Source of the DNA: Anaerocolumna sp. | GTDB taxonomy: Bacteria > Bacillota > Clostridia > Lachnospirales > Lachnospiraceae | Length of the DNA stretch: 62,050 bases | Assembly: GCA_029239975.1 (NCBI GenBank) | Contig: JARBTX010000013.1 | Coordinates: 1 to 62,050, forward strand | Reading direction: 5' to 3' | Shown here: in pieces, positions 35,551 through 43,925 of the stretch | Layout of the letters: each line of letters starts with the position of its first letter | How positions within the stretch are numbered: position 1 is the stretch's first letter | The notes under the pieces: generated by a model | Told to the model about the DNA's origin: nothing | Database searches by the model: none | What the model saw: the letters and a program-made list of their open reading frames with translations, nothing else | Translations under genes and position numbers: made by a program

Positions 35551-35598
35551 ATTATAATAAACATAGTGTACAATTTCAACCAACAGTGTTTTGAAATT
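35551..35598 (-). promoter_or_regulatory. Promoter of the MMPL operon with TetR-type operator
   Basis: On the minus strand TTGAAA (35574-35579), 17 bp, TATAAT (35551-35556). AATTTCAA (35572-35579) and TTGAAATT (35591-35598) are a perfect 8-bp inverted repeat with 11-bp spacer that covers the -35 box. A second inverted repeat, ATAAATATCC (35601-35610) with GGATATTTAT (35632-35641), lies just before the regulator gene. Confidence 0.7.
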
Positions 35599-35666
35599 AG
35601 ATAAATATCCAACATCTTTTTTTAAAGTGATGGATATTTATAAAAATTTAATATATGAGGTAAGTT

Positions 35667-36227
35667 ATGGATAAAGTAAAAATAGATAGACGAGTTAAAT
35701 TAACCATACTCATTTTACAGGAAACTTTAATTGAGTGCATGCAGGAAAATCATATATCAAAAATATCAGTAAAGCAGCTTTGTGAAAAAGCTGATATCAA
35801 CCGAAGTACTTTTTATGCACATTTTCAAGATCAATATGACCTGTTGAATTACACCTGTAATGAAGCTATAGAAAACGTAAAAAAACATTTAGGAAAACAA
35901 CAATTTAGTGATAAAAAACCAATATCCCATCAAACGTTGACAAGGATATTAGAATATGCCAAAGAAAACGCAGATTTGTTTAAGGCATTACTTAGTGAAA
36001 ACTGTGACCTAGATATTCAAAGAAAGATTATGAATGAGGTAATGGTTTATTATCCTTATGCTGAATATGATGAACGGACAAGTAATTATTTATCAGCTTT
36101 TGGATTATTTGGTTGTATTAGCATTCTTCAAATATGGTTTAAAGATGGTATGCCAGAATCCCCTTCTAAATTATCAGAAATAATCATGCAGGCTATTGAT
36201 AAAGGTATTACTAGTTTTAATTCTTAA
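35667..36227 (+). CDS. TetR/AcrR family transcriptional regulator
   Basis: A 186-residue regulator. The N-terminal HTH reads ISVKQLCEKADINRSTFYAHFQDQYDLLNY (residues 31-60, typical TetR recognition helix INRSTFYAHF). The C-terminal helical domain (HQTLTRILEYAKENADLFKA) is of the type seen in DhaS-like regulators. It is divergent from the MMPL operon, 165 bp away, and very likely represses it through the shared region. SD GAGG about 8 bp upstream. Ligand unknown. Confidence 0.9.
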   Translation: MDKVKIDRRVKLTILILQETLIECMQENHISKISVKQLCEKADINRSTFYAHFQDQYDLLNYTCNEAIENVKKHLGKQQFSDKKPISHQTLTRILEYAKENADLFKALLSENCDLDIQRKIMNEVMVYYPYAEYDERTSNYLSAFGLFGCISILQIWFKDGMPESPSKLSEIIMQAIDKGITSFNS

Positions 36228-36303
36228 AATATGCAAAGGAATGGTAAAAGTTGAAAACATGAGTGAAATAAATACTAGATAATTACTAACTTTTATAAAT
36301 AAA

Positions 36304-36355
36304 AACGCCATATTATCCACTAGTTATAAATTTGGTTAATATGGCGTTATTTTCT
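36304..36355. terminator. Terminator between the TetR gene and rpmG (convergent)
   Basis: AACGCCATATTA (36304-36315) pairs perfectly with TAATATGGCGTT (36337-36348), followed by ATTTTCTTT on the plus strand and by TTTTTATTT on the minus strand, so it can serve both converging genes. Confidence 0.8.
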
Positions 36356-36505
36356 TTACTTTGTTTCCTTATGAAGAGTATATTTGTTTAATCTTTTACA
36401 ATATTTCATGATCTCGATTCGTTCTGGATGTTTTTGCTTATTTTTTGTCATAGTATAATTTCTATCATGGCACTCTGTACATTCTAATACTACTTTTATT
36501 CTCAT
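36356..36505 (-). CDS. rpmG: 50S ribosomal protein L33
   Basis: A 49-residue protein beginning [20 protein letters not shown] and ending [16 protein letters not shown], which is unmistakably L33. The first zinc pair CTEC is present, but the second pair is C-K-R-L, so the fourth Cys is missing, as in zinc-independent or mixed L33 forms. SD AAGGAG lies 9 bp upstream. It stands alone instead of next to secE/nusG, and just 1.7 kb from a zinc uptake operon, so it may be a paralog used under zinc limitation; that link is inference. Confidence 0.93.
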   Translation of the reverse strand: MRIKVVLECTECHDRNYTMTKNKQKHPERIEIMKYCKRLNKYTLHKETK

Positions 36506-36534
36506 CTTAGTAATCTCCTTTTAATCTATATTTT

Positions 36535-36692
36535 ATATAGGCAATTGCGAAACTATATAGTTTATTGAATTGCTTATACAATATATACGAATTTTCTAGC
36601 TTCAGTTGCCGTAAGGGGCAAGATTCAGCTATAAAATTGTATATATTGTATAAGCAATAATGACATCTTTGGTGTTTCGCAATTGCCTATAT
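36535..36692. mobile_element. MITE-like hairpin element, copy 2
   Basis: 158 bp with perfect 19-bp terminal inverted repeats, ATATAGGCAATTGCGAAAC (36535-36553) and GTTTCGCAATTGCCTATAT (36674-36692). The interior matches the reverse complement of 24509-24660 at almost every base and folds into a long hairpin. It sits between the zinc lipoprotein gene and rpmG. It is non-coding. It may carry the rpmG promoter region. Confidence 0.9.
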
Positions 36693-36704
36693 TTTGGTAT
36701 GATT

Positions 36705-37367
36705 TCAATTTTCAAGTATCTTTATTTCAGCTTTAGATAAATAAGGATAAATCGTTGGATCATCGTTTTCCGTATAAGTATCAAACACCCCAATTACTTC
36801 AACTTCAGTTCCGTCGTCTGGATAATCATCTGGATATATGTAACTTCCATCACCCCAAACAAATTCCATTCCTTGCGCGCAACAAGCTAAAGCATCTTGA
36901 ATCAGAACACAATGATAATACTTTCCGGTAGGTTCATAATAGTTTGCATAATACAAGCCACTGATTTTAACTTTCGTACCAATGTAATCTTCTGGTGTTT
37001 CCATCATTTGAAATACTAAAGAATAAACCATATCACTACTCATGGTAGTAAGGTCATAATCAATATATTCATCGTTTATGGTTTTATTATCTTTTTTTGT
37101 ATCATCATTCAATTCTTCAATCTGATCATCATTGACTGTTTCTTTTACTTCATCTTTCCCATTCAAAGTTATTTCAGAATTCTTGATATCATTATCTCCA
37201 TCTATAATTTGCTCACTATCTACACTCTCATTTTCTGATGTTTGTTGTCTTAATACATTCTCCACTGTATTCGGATTTGATAACTTACCTGGTTGCTCAT
37301 TTGCACAAGCAGTAAGGTTAGCCACCCCAATAATGACTAGAATTATCAACATTAATTTTTTTCTCAT
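36705..37367 (-). CDS. Lipoprotein of the zinc uptake operon, OB-fold-like C-terminus
   Basis: A 220-residue predicted lipoprotein (lipobox LTAC, Cys21). Residues 35-105 are an acidic, low-complexity linker. The C-terminal domain (105-220) contains GTKVKISGLYYANYYEPTGK, LIQDALACCAQGMEFVWGD with a Cys-Cys pair, and GTEVEVIGVFDTYTENDD, a pattern like small OB-fold modules; the CC motif recalls the TIGR03943/YcgQ proteins linked to zinc. It overlaps znuB by 4 bp (ATGA), so it belongs to the zinc operon. A role as metal-binding accessory is inference. Confidence 0.65.
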   Translation of the reverse strand: MRKKLMLIILVIIGVANLTACANEQPGKLSNPNTVENVLRQQTSENESVDSEQIIDGDNDIKNSEITLNGKDEVKETVNDDQIEELNDDTKKDNKTINDEYIDYDLTTMSSDMVYSLVFQMMETPEDYIGTKVKISGLYYANYYEPTGKYYHCVLIQDALACCAQGMEFVWGDGSYIYPDDYPDDGTEVEVIGVFDTYTENDDPTIYPYLSKAEIKILEN

Positions 37368-38206
37368 CTTTTAATACCTCCTATTATGCAAAATATTGCA
37401 AACACAACTATATTTGCTGCAACAATTGTTGACCCTACTGGTGTTGAAAGTAAAATTGAGATTATTATACCCAGTAATGAACAGGTAACAGAAATCAAAG
37501 CAGAGCAAATAACAACCGCTTTAAAGTTCTTAAGTACTCTCATAGCTGATAGTGCAGGAAAAATAATCAATGCTGAGATTAATAGTGAACCAACTAAATT
37601 CATGGCAAGTACAATAATAATAGCAGTGATAACTGCAATTAATAGATTATATAAACTTGCCTTTGTTCCAGTCGCCTTTGCAAAATTCTCATCAAATGTT
37701 ACCGCAAATATCTTATGGTAAAACAAGCAAAAGACTAAAATTACGACTAATGACATGATAATGCAGATTACTACATCCAATTTTGTTAAAGTTAGGATTG
37801 AAGTAGAACCAAATAATGTACTGCATACATCACCAGATATATTCGCTGATGTTGAAAATACATTTAATAATAGATAACCTATAGCCAATGCTCCAACGGA
37901 AATCATGGCAACTGCCGCATCTCCCTTAATCTTTGCATTTTGTCCTGTCTGTAATAAGAGAACTGCTGTTAAAATTGTAATTGGCATCACAAGTACGGTA
38001 TCATTTGCAACTTTTAAAATAGTTGCAACTGCCATCGCTCCAAATGCTACATGGGATAGTCCATCACCAATATAGGAATATCTCTTTAATACTAATGTTA
38101 CACCAAGAAGCGAAGAACAAAGAGCAATCAATGTTCCAACTATCATGGAATATCTTACAAATGGGAATGAAAAATAAAAGTAAAGTGTATCAAGTACTTG
38201 ATTCAT
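37364..38206 (-). CDS. znuB: Zinc ABC transporter permease
   Basis: A 280-residue permease with about eight hydrophobic segments. VGTLIALCSSLLGVTLVLKR and YSYIGDGLSHVAFGAMAVAT carry the family's GDGLSH/AF motif, and MNLVGSLLISALIIFPALSA the conserved segment of metal-type permeases. It forms the channel for Zn (or Mn) delivered by ZnuA. The start at 38206 has GGGGGAG about 7 bp upstream; the ATG at 38212 abuts it. It overlaps znuC by 17 bp. Confidence 0.9.
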   Translation of the reverse strand: MNQVLDTLYFYFSFPFVRYSMIVGTLIALCSSLLGVTLVLKRYSYIGDGLSHVAFGAMAVATILKVANDTVLVMPITILTAVLLLQTGQNAKIKGDAAVAMISVGALAIGYLLLNVFSTSANISGDVCSTLFGSTSILTLTKLDVVICIIMSLVVILVFCLFYHKIFAVTFDENFAKATGTKASLYNLLIAVITAIIIVLAMNLVGSLLISALIIFPALSAMRVLKNFKAVVICSALISVTCSLLGIIISILLSTPVGSTIVAANIVVFAIFCIIGGIKR

Positions 38207-38921
38207 ATTCATCTCCCCCTAACTTACTAGTGTTTTGGAACAAAAGTCCTGAAGTACTTACCATATACTCTTCTTTTTTTCCAAAGAACAGTTGACTTTT
38301 TCCTAAATGCAAAATGTGACTTGCATAAGTAACTGCTGCTTTAATATCATGAGATATCATAATAATAGTAATACCTTCTTGATTTAATTTGTGAATCAAT
38401 TCATAAAACTCCCCAGTAACCTTAGGGTCAAGACCAGCTACTGGTTCATCTAGTAATAACAATTTCGTTGTTGCGCAAAGAGCCCTTGCAAGTAATACTC
38501 TTTGTTGCTGTCCTCCAGATAATTCTCTATAACAACTTTTTCTTAACTCCAAGATACCTAACTTATGCATATTATCTTTTGCCATTTGCTTTTCACTACG
38601 ATTATAAAACGGTCTCAACCCACATTTACTTAATGCTCCAGATAACACAATTTCTTCTACGGAAGCAGGAAAATCCTTTTGTATCATAGTCTGTTGTGGT
38701 AGATATCCAATTTCATATGGCTTCAAACCATCACCAGTTCTAATCTCTCCTAACGTTGGTGCTTTCAAATGAAGAATCGCCTTCATAAGTGTACTCTTCC
38801 CTGCTCCATTCTCTCCAACAATGCAAAGGTAATCTCCTGTATTTACATTAAAGTTGATATTTTCTGTAACAATTCTCCCATCATACCCAAGTGATACATC
38901 ATTACAAGTGATTAAAGCCAT
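38190..38921 (-). CDS. znuC: Zinc ABC transporter ATP-binding protein
   Basis: A 243-residue ABC ATPase. Walker A GENGAGKST, signature LSGGQQQRVLLARAL, Walker B LLLLDEPVAGLDP and switch His in IIMISHDIKAA are intact. The short form and the Q-loop region IGYLPQQTMIQKDFPASVEE are typical of metal-type ATPases. The start at 38921 follows GAGGAA; the open frame upstream (nine residues) has no SD. It is 73 bp downstream of znuA. Confidence 0.9.
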   Translation of the reverse strand: MALITCNDVSLGYDGRIVTENINFNVNTGDYLCIVGENGAGKSTLMKAILHLKAPTLGEIRTGDGLKPYEIGYLPQQTMIQKDFPASVEEIVLSGALSKCGLRPFYNRSEKQMAKDNMHKLGILELRKSCYRELSGGQQQRVLLARALCATTKLLLLDEPVAGLDPKVTGEFYELIHKLNQEGITIIMISHDIKAAVTYASHILHLGKSQLFFGKKEEYMVSTSGLLFQNTSKLGGDEYESST

Positions 38922-38993
38922 ATAAATTCCTCTTTTCTTAAAAGTCATTCATAAAGTTAGTAAACGAAAACTATTGCTCGTTTTGACAATCCT

Positions 38994-40055
38994 TTATTGA
39001 AGTGCCTGCTTTAATGTTTTCAAATTATCACTCATGATAGAATAATACGTAACACCATTTGTAATATCATTACTTGTTACAGACTGAAGAGAATTCATAA
39101 CTAAAACTGTTTGATCCATGGTCGTCGTATTTTCAATAATCGTCTTGGCAATTGACTGATCTGAATTTTCAATCGTAAGGACTGTAGAAAGACCAAGTTC
39201 ATCTATCTTTTTGGCTAAAAATACAATGGTTTCATAACTCGCCTCCGTCTCTGCACTGCATCCGACAAATGCTGCAGAATAATTTAGTCCATAGTCATCT
39301 ACCATATAACGGAATGGGAATCTGTCACCAAATAAAATCGTCTTAACGGTTGATGAATCAACTGCTTTTTTGTATTCTTTATCTAGTGCTATAAGTTTTT
39401 CAATATATTTCTCACAATTTGATTGATATGAATTAGCATTTTGACTATCAATTGAGCTTAGTGATTCAGCGATTTTATTGCAGATAATAATAGCATTTTT
39501 TAAAGACAACCAAACATGCTCATCGTATTCAATCTCTTCTATTGAGTTACTTTCTTCAGCCAGATCATCATTTACTTCTTCCATAGAACCATTCTCTTCT
39601 ATACTCGTATTATTACTACTTTCACTTTCTTCAGCAATTTCTTCTTCGCTTTCCATTCCTTCTACTACTTCTTCTTCCTTAATGGCATCTCCTAACACAT
39701 CCAAAAGGTTGATTACAATCATTTCCTTATTTGTGGCCTCTGCTAATGCATCATTTACCCATTCATCAGATTCACCACCTACATAGATGAACATATCACA
39801 ACCAGCGATTTTCGCTATATCAGCTGTGGTGGGTTGATAACTGTGTAGATCCACACCTTTATCTAACAATAGAGTCAAATCATAATTACCTGCATTACCA
39901 CCTAACAATTCTCTAACCCAATCGTACTCTGGAAATATTGTAGTTACTACGCTAAACTTTTTATCCTTATTGATAGTTTCATTGTTACTGCAACCAGCTA
40001 ATAAACCTGTACATAATACAAGTATTATAATTAAATTCCATATTCTTTTTTTCAT
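38994..40055 (-). CDS. znuA: Zinc-binding ABC transporter lipoprotein with acidic loop
   Basis: A 353-residue cluster A-I metal-binding protein. Lipobox LLAGC gives Cys22. Ligand candidates are His71 in KGVDLHSYQPT and His180 in YDEHVWLSLKNA. Where ZnuA usually has the third His the sequence reads GDRFPFRYMVDDYG, with Asp, as in some clostridial homologs. The loop between strands (127-178) is strikingly acidic and Ser-rich with no His, in place of the His-rich loop common in ZnuA. It delivers Zn, possibly Mn, to ZnuBC. SD GGAGG. Confidence 0.87.
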   Translation of the reverse strand: MKKRIWNLIIILVLCTGLLAGCSNNETINKDKKFSVVTTIFPEYDWVRELLGGNAGNYDLTLLLDKGVDLHSYQPTTADIAKIAGCDMFIYVGGESDEWVNDALAEATNKEMIVINLLDVLGDAIKEEEVVEGMESEEEIAEESESSNNTSIEENGSMEEVNDDLAEESNSIEEIEYDEHVWLSLKNAIIICNKIAESLSSIDSQNANSYQSNCEKYIEKLIALDKEYKKAVDSSTVKTILFGDRFPFRYMVDDYGLNYSAAFVGCSAETEASYETIVFLAKKIDELGLSTVLTIENSDQSIAKTIIENTTTMDQTVLVMNSLQSVTSNDITNGVTYYSIMSDNLKTLKQALQ

Positions 40056-40139
40056 TCTTTCTTAACCTCCAAAATGTAAAAATAAGTACACAAATAACAC
40101 CGACTTAGGTCGATGCCGTTTTTCTTTACATTTTAAAAG

Positions 40140-40439
40140 TTAATCCAATAATTCCACCTTTAAGGTAATCAGGGTTTTATTTGTACGATTATTTATAACA
40201 TAATTCGTACAACGAAGCGTGAACACGCAAAGAAGTGCCAAAAGGTAAGGCACTATAGAAATCATTAATTTCAAGTTAGATATTGTATGCAGTGCCATAT
40301 CAATCTGTATACAGATTGGACATTCATCACCGATACAGTTATGGTGTGCAAACTTAGTAACTAAAGTATAGGAAAATATCAATGTTCCGATAATAATTAA
40401 GCACATGAATATTGCTACTGCTTTTTTCTTAAGCTTCAT
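40140..40439 (-). CDS. Small CxxC membrane protein of the zinc operon
   Basis: A 99-residue protein with two membrane segments (about 8-28 and 57-77). Between them lies HHNCIGDECPICIQI (His32, His33, Cys35, Cys40, Cys43), which on topology would face outside if the basic N-terminus is inside. The cluster of His and Cys looks like a metal site. The gene is 21 bp after the Fur-type regulator and 84 bp before znuA, hence a possible zinc-uptake or sensing accessory. The start at 40439 has AGGAGG upstream. Family not recognised by name. Confidence 0.6.
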   Translation of the reverse strand: MKLKKKAVAIFMCLIIIGTLIFSYTLVTKFAHHNCIGDECPICIQIDMALHTISNLKLMISIVPYLLALLCVFTLRCTNYVINNRTNKTLITLKVELLD

Positions 40440-40460
40440 TTGCACACCTCCTGTCATTTA

Positions 40461-40865
40461 TTATTTCTCACAATTATTACATACTCCATAAAGAACCGAG
40501 TTACTACACATTAATCTGTATCCATGTTCCTTTTCCAAATGAGTATACATGTTATTCATAAATTCACAATCTAAATGTGTTACTTTACCACACTTTACAC
40601 ATTGCATATGCAAGTGATTATTACATTCACTTTCTGTACCACTATATTGATAAAGAGTCATATTCCCTTTATCTGCAACAAATTTTAGTATCTTTCTTTG
40701 ATCATACAATTTGTCTAGGTACCTGTATACAGACGTAATATTCATAGAAATATCCTGTTCTTTTAGATAATCCATAATATCCAGAACAGATACAGCATTT
40801 TCATAATTAATTTTTAAATACTCATAAACAGCATTTCGCTTTAAGGTTGTATACTCTTTTCCCAT
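40461..40865 (-). CDS. zur: Fur family regulator, probably Zur
   Basis: A 134-residue Fur-type repressor. The winged helix (LKRNAVYEYLKINYENAVSV to SVYRYLDKLYDQRKI) is followed by HLHMQCVKCGKVTHLDCEFM and the C-terminal CNNCEK, giving the structural CxxC...CxxC zinc site and the regulatory HxH. As first gene of a zinc uptake operon it is most simply Zur; the name is inferred from context, since Fur, PerR and Zur are alike. A 6-1-6 inverted repeat within its own promoter (40908-40920) suggests autoregulation of the whole operon. Confidence 0.85.
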   Translation of the reverse strand: MGKEYTTLKRNAVYEYLKINYENAVSVLDIMDYLKEQDISMNITSVYRYLDKLYDQRKILKFVADKGNMTLYQYSGTESECNNHLHMQCVKCGKVTHLDCEFMNNMYTHLEKEHGYRLMCSNSVLYGVCNNCEK

Positions 40866-40900
40866 TTAGTTCCTCGTTTTTGAATTGTTTCCATTTTCAT

Positions 40901-40929
40901 ATAGTAAGTTATAATATAACCCGTGTCAA
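40901..40929 (-). promoter_or_regulatory. Promoter of the zinc operon with Fur-family operator
   Basis: On the minus strand TTGACA (40924-40929), 17 bp, TACTAT (40901-40906). The spacer contains GTTATAnTATAAC (40908-40920), a perfect 6-1-6 inverted repeat, the geometry of Fur/Zur boxes. The remaining 300-bp gap to the left-lying phosphorylase gene is AT-rich repeats and a terminator. Confidence 0.72.
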
Positions 40930-41112
40930 GATAAAATTTGCAAATTATTTGCGTTTTGTACAAAGAAAAACACTGTGTTATATCATTTTATTTAAATAGA
41001 TTTTTATAGATAAATTAATTTTATAAATAAGTTTTTATGATTTAGGTTTTATAAATTAAGTTTTGATTTATGTTTATACTTAACTTCTTAAAATTAATTA
41101 TAAATTACACAT

Positions 41113-41160
41113 TAAAAGCGGCCTTATATCCTTAATCTCGGATAAAACAAGCCGCTTTTA
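41113..41160 (-). terminator. Terminator of the GH94-type gene
   Basis: TAAAAGCGGC (41113-41122) pairs with GCCGCTTTTA (41151-41160), with an inner ATCC/GGAT stem. Confidence 0.75.
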
Positions 41161-41192
41161 TTCAATACATATAAATAACTTTAACACAAGAA

Positions 41193-43565
41193 CTATGCGT
41201 ATACTAATACTTTATAAACATTGCCTTCCTTAATATCTGTAATTACATTACCTGATAGACGTACACCATCAACATATACTTCGGTTTCTTTAATATCAGT
41301 TTTTCTTATAATTTCAATATGAAATTCTGCTCCACGAAAAATTCGTTTCACTGTAGCAGTATCCCAACCTTCTGGAAGTTTTGGATTCACGCTAAGTCCT
41401 TCTTTTGTACCTTTTAGTCCAAATAAACCGTCTACTAAACATCTATAATACCAAGATACGGTTCCTGTATTGAATAAATGACTAGATCGACCTGCTGTTC
41501 TTGGAATTTGCCTATATGCACCACGGTAATAATTTGGAATATAAACCGGTAATTGTCCTCTCCTTATGATATCATCCATGTCTGGTCCTGGTAGCATTTT
41601 TCGAAGAAGGCGGTATGCATTTTCTTTCTCTCCAACTTGATAAAGAGCATAGATATAAAATGCAGCAGCATGGTTATAAACTGCACCATTTTCAGCAGAG
41701 CCAGGATGTTTTTGCGTCACTCTACCAACATCCTCTCTCATGGAGGTATAAGCTGGTGCTAACTTTTCAACACCATAAGGTGTTTCTAATTGTTCCTCCA
41801 CGGCTTTCATAAGTTTTTTTCTTTTATCTGTATCTGCTGCTCCACTTAGTAAGGCCCATCCTTGAGAGTTTATAAAGATTCTGCCTTCTTTATCTTTACT
41901 TACTCCAAATAAAACATTATCATCGGTGATACCCCTGGCATACCATTCACCATCCCAAAGATATTCATTTATAATTTCATTCATCTTAGTGGCTTCCTGC
42001 TTAAAGGAATCAGCGTCACTTAACTGTCCTGTTTTTTCACATATATCAGCCCAAGTCATTAGTGCATATGCTGTCGCTGTTGTTAACCAACCTGAAACCC
42101 CTTTGCCTTTGTATCCAACCATATTCATTGGGTCACACCAATCACCTTGTCTTATATAATTAAGACCACGTTCGTCTCTATCCTTAATTAACCAAGACAT
42201 TCCCCTACTAATATGCTCTAAAACAGTTGTAGTTTCAGTTCCTTCGGCGTAAGGTACTTTTTCATCTAGAATTGAATAATCATTGGTTTCATCTAAGTAA
42301 GCACTCAAACATATTGGTAACCAAACACAATGATCAGAATGTGGAACTTGATTGATGTATTTTAATTCAGCATCTTTGTGCAAAATAATACCATCTGGCA
42401 TAGATCCATTTTCATGTTGCTGAGCAAGTGCTAAAAGAAATGCATCTCTAGTAATCTTTGGGTTAATATAACTCATTCCCATATTATCTTGTAGATAATT
42501 ACGAGTCTGTGGATCTGTAGTCAAACGGTTGGTTATTCCATGATAATACATTTGACGTGGTAACCAGTGATTTACAAAATTGTCTAAGTCTTTATCAGGC
42601 GTGTTAATTTCAATACATCCGGTACCTTCTGAAATATAGTTTGCATATTGAATCTCTGCTAACAAAAATCCATCCTTACCATTTTGGTTTTGGTCGATGA
42701 AATATTTCTTTCTAATATCAGCAATTTCTTCATCATCTTTCGCTGGTCCAAAGATAAACCGGAACGTTTGTGCTTCACCTGCTTGTAAATCCATCCTATA
42801 TTGCATAACACAAACTGGCATTTCATAACGAGCATCCCCGTTTGCTAACATATCATTTTGAATTTCAGTTGGATTTGTAATACCACCTTCGCCTTCAAAA
42901 CATTCTTGATTTACTTCGAACGCAGTTGGTTCTTTCTCAGCTAAAAGAAACGTCTTATCCTTAAAATCTTTTATTGTAAAATAATCCTTATACTTCTGAT
43001 AAGGAGTTATGCTTGAGCATACGATTGCTTGTAATTCTTTCTTGTATTCACCAGATTGATTCATCCAGGACATATAACCAACTGAATAATATGGATAAAT
43101 ACTTAATTTTTTCTGTTCCCCAGTTAAATTCACTACCTTAACTTTCCAAAGTTCAAGGGCATCTTCTTTTGGTAAGCTTAAACTCATTTCTACTAAAATG
43201 CCATTGCATTCAACTTCCCATTTTATATCATGTTTACCCACTAAGAAGGTGTAATTATCTGCTTTACGACGAACTGGTTCGTAAGGTGCTGAAAATAGTT
43301 TACCATTCACTTCATCTTTTACATAAATAAATCTACCTGGGTGATGAGCATAGTAAGGTTGTTCTGGTTGCATGAATGTTTTTGCCTCCAGATTTGGTGC
43401 ATGAGAATATTTAGCTGGTTCAGGCTGCATAAATTGTGCTACAACATATCCACGACAATTCACTTGAATCATCATTTTATCATTCCATAAAAAACCAGAA
43501 GCTTTTGGCATCACAGTTGGATCAGTAAGTTGATAATAAGCATTATCTTCGCTTATCTTTATCAT
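41193..43565 (-). CDS. GH94-type glycoside phosphorylase
   Basis: A 790-residue protein. It has the N-terminal beta-sandwich (MIQVNCRGYVVAQFMQPEPA), a helical linker and an (alpha/alpha)6 barrel as in GH94 cellobiose and chitobiose phosphorylases, and a short C-terminal beta domain. The barrel segment GDWCDPMNMVGYKGKGVSGW aligns with the DWND region that holds the catalytic acid Asp of GH94; the Asn is Cys here. HPGSAENGAVYNHAAAFYIY is the phosphate/loop region. It likely splits a beta-linked disaccharide or aldonic-acid derivative with phosphate in the cytosol. Specificity (cellobionic acid is one option) cannot be fixed. SD GGGGG. Monocistronic. Confidence 0.78.
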   Translation of the reverse strand: MIKISEDNAYYQLTDPTVMPKASGFLWNDKMMIQVNCRGYVVAQFMQPEPAKYSHAPNLEAKTFMQPEQPYYAHHPGRFIYVKDEVNGKLFSAPYEPVRRKADNYTFLVGKHDIKWEVECNGILVEMSLSLPKEDALELWKVKVVNLTGEQKKLSIYPYYSVGYMSWMNQSGEYKKELQAIVCSSITPYQKYKDYFTIKDFKDKTFLLAEKEPTAFEVNQECFEGEGGITNPTEIQNDMLANGDARYEMPVCVMQYRMDLQAGEAQTFRFIFGPAKDDEEIADIRKKYFIDQNQNGKDGFLLAEIQYANYISEGTGCIEINTPDKDLDNFVNHWLPRQMYYHGITNRLTTDPQTRNYLQDNMGMSYINPKITRDAFLLALAQQHENGSMPDGIILHKDAELKYINQVPHSDHCVWLPICLSAYLDETNDYSILDEKVPYAEGTETTTVLEHISRGMSWLIKDRDERGLNYIRQGDWCDPMNMVGYKGKGVSGWLTTATAYALMTWADICEKTGQLSDADSFKQEATKMNEIINEYLWDGEWYARGITDDNVLFGVSKDKEGRIFINSQGWALLSGAADTDKRKKLMKAVEEQLETPYGVEKLAPAYTSMREDVGRVTQKHPGSAENGAVYNHAAAFYIYALYQVGEKENAYRLLRKMLPGPDMDDIIRRGQLPVYIPNYYRGAYRQIPRTAGRSSHLFNTGTVSWYYRCLVDGLFGLKGTKEGLSVNPKLPEGWDTATVKRIFRGAEFHIEIIRKTDIKETEVYVDGVRLSGNVITDIKEGNVYKVLVYA

Positions 43566-43597
43566 GATAAATTCCCCCTATACGTTTAGACTTATGA

Positions 43598-43673
43598 ATC
43601 AATTACGATACGATGCATTATTTCAGATTTATCTAGATAAAATCAATAATTTGATGTTTCGTAATTACCTAGT
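43598..43673. mobile_element. Short relative of the MITE-like element
   Basis: The right end TTTGATGTTTCGTAATTACC matches the TTTGGTGTTTCGCAATTGCC end of the 155-bp elements with few changes, and the left end CAATTACGATAC matches CAATTGCGAAAC. The inner hairpin of the full elements is absent; a small palindrome TTATCTAGATAA is at the centre. Looks like a deletion derivative or a related short family. Confidence 0.55.
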
Positions 43674-43872
43674 TAATTTCTGTAATATAAAATTGTTTAA
43701 ACACTATTCATATTATATTTTTTCATATCTTTATTCTAGCAAATATCAAAAAATTAGTCCATGTAGTAAATTAAACTAGGAATGTACTGAGAATGTATAT
43801 AATAATACTATACAACTTTCCTGATACCTTATTAACCAATATTGTAAACTCTTAGAGATATTACCTTAAACT

Positions 43873-43914
43873 AAAAAACCTTACTCCACATCCTAATTCA
43901 TGTGCGGAGTAAGG
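43873..43914 (-). terminator. Terminator of the second ECF/anti-sigma operon
   Basis: CCTTACTCC (43879-43887) pairs with GGAGTAAGG (43906-43914), inner CACAT/ATGTG, followed on the minus strand by TTTTTTAG. Confidence 0.85.
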
Positions 43915-43925
43915 AATCATTACTT

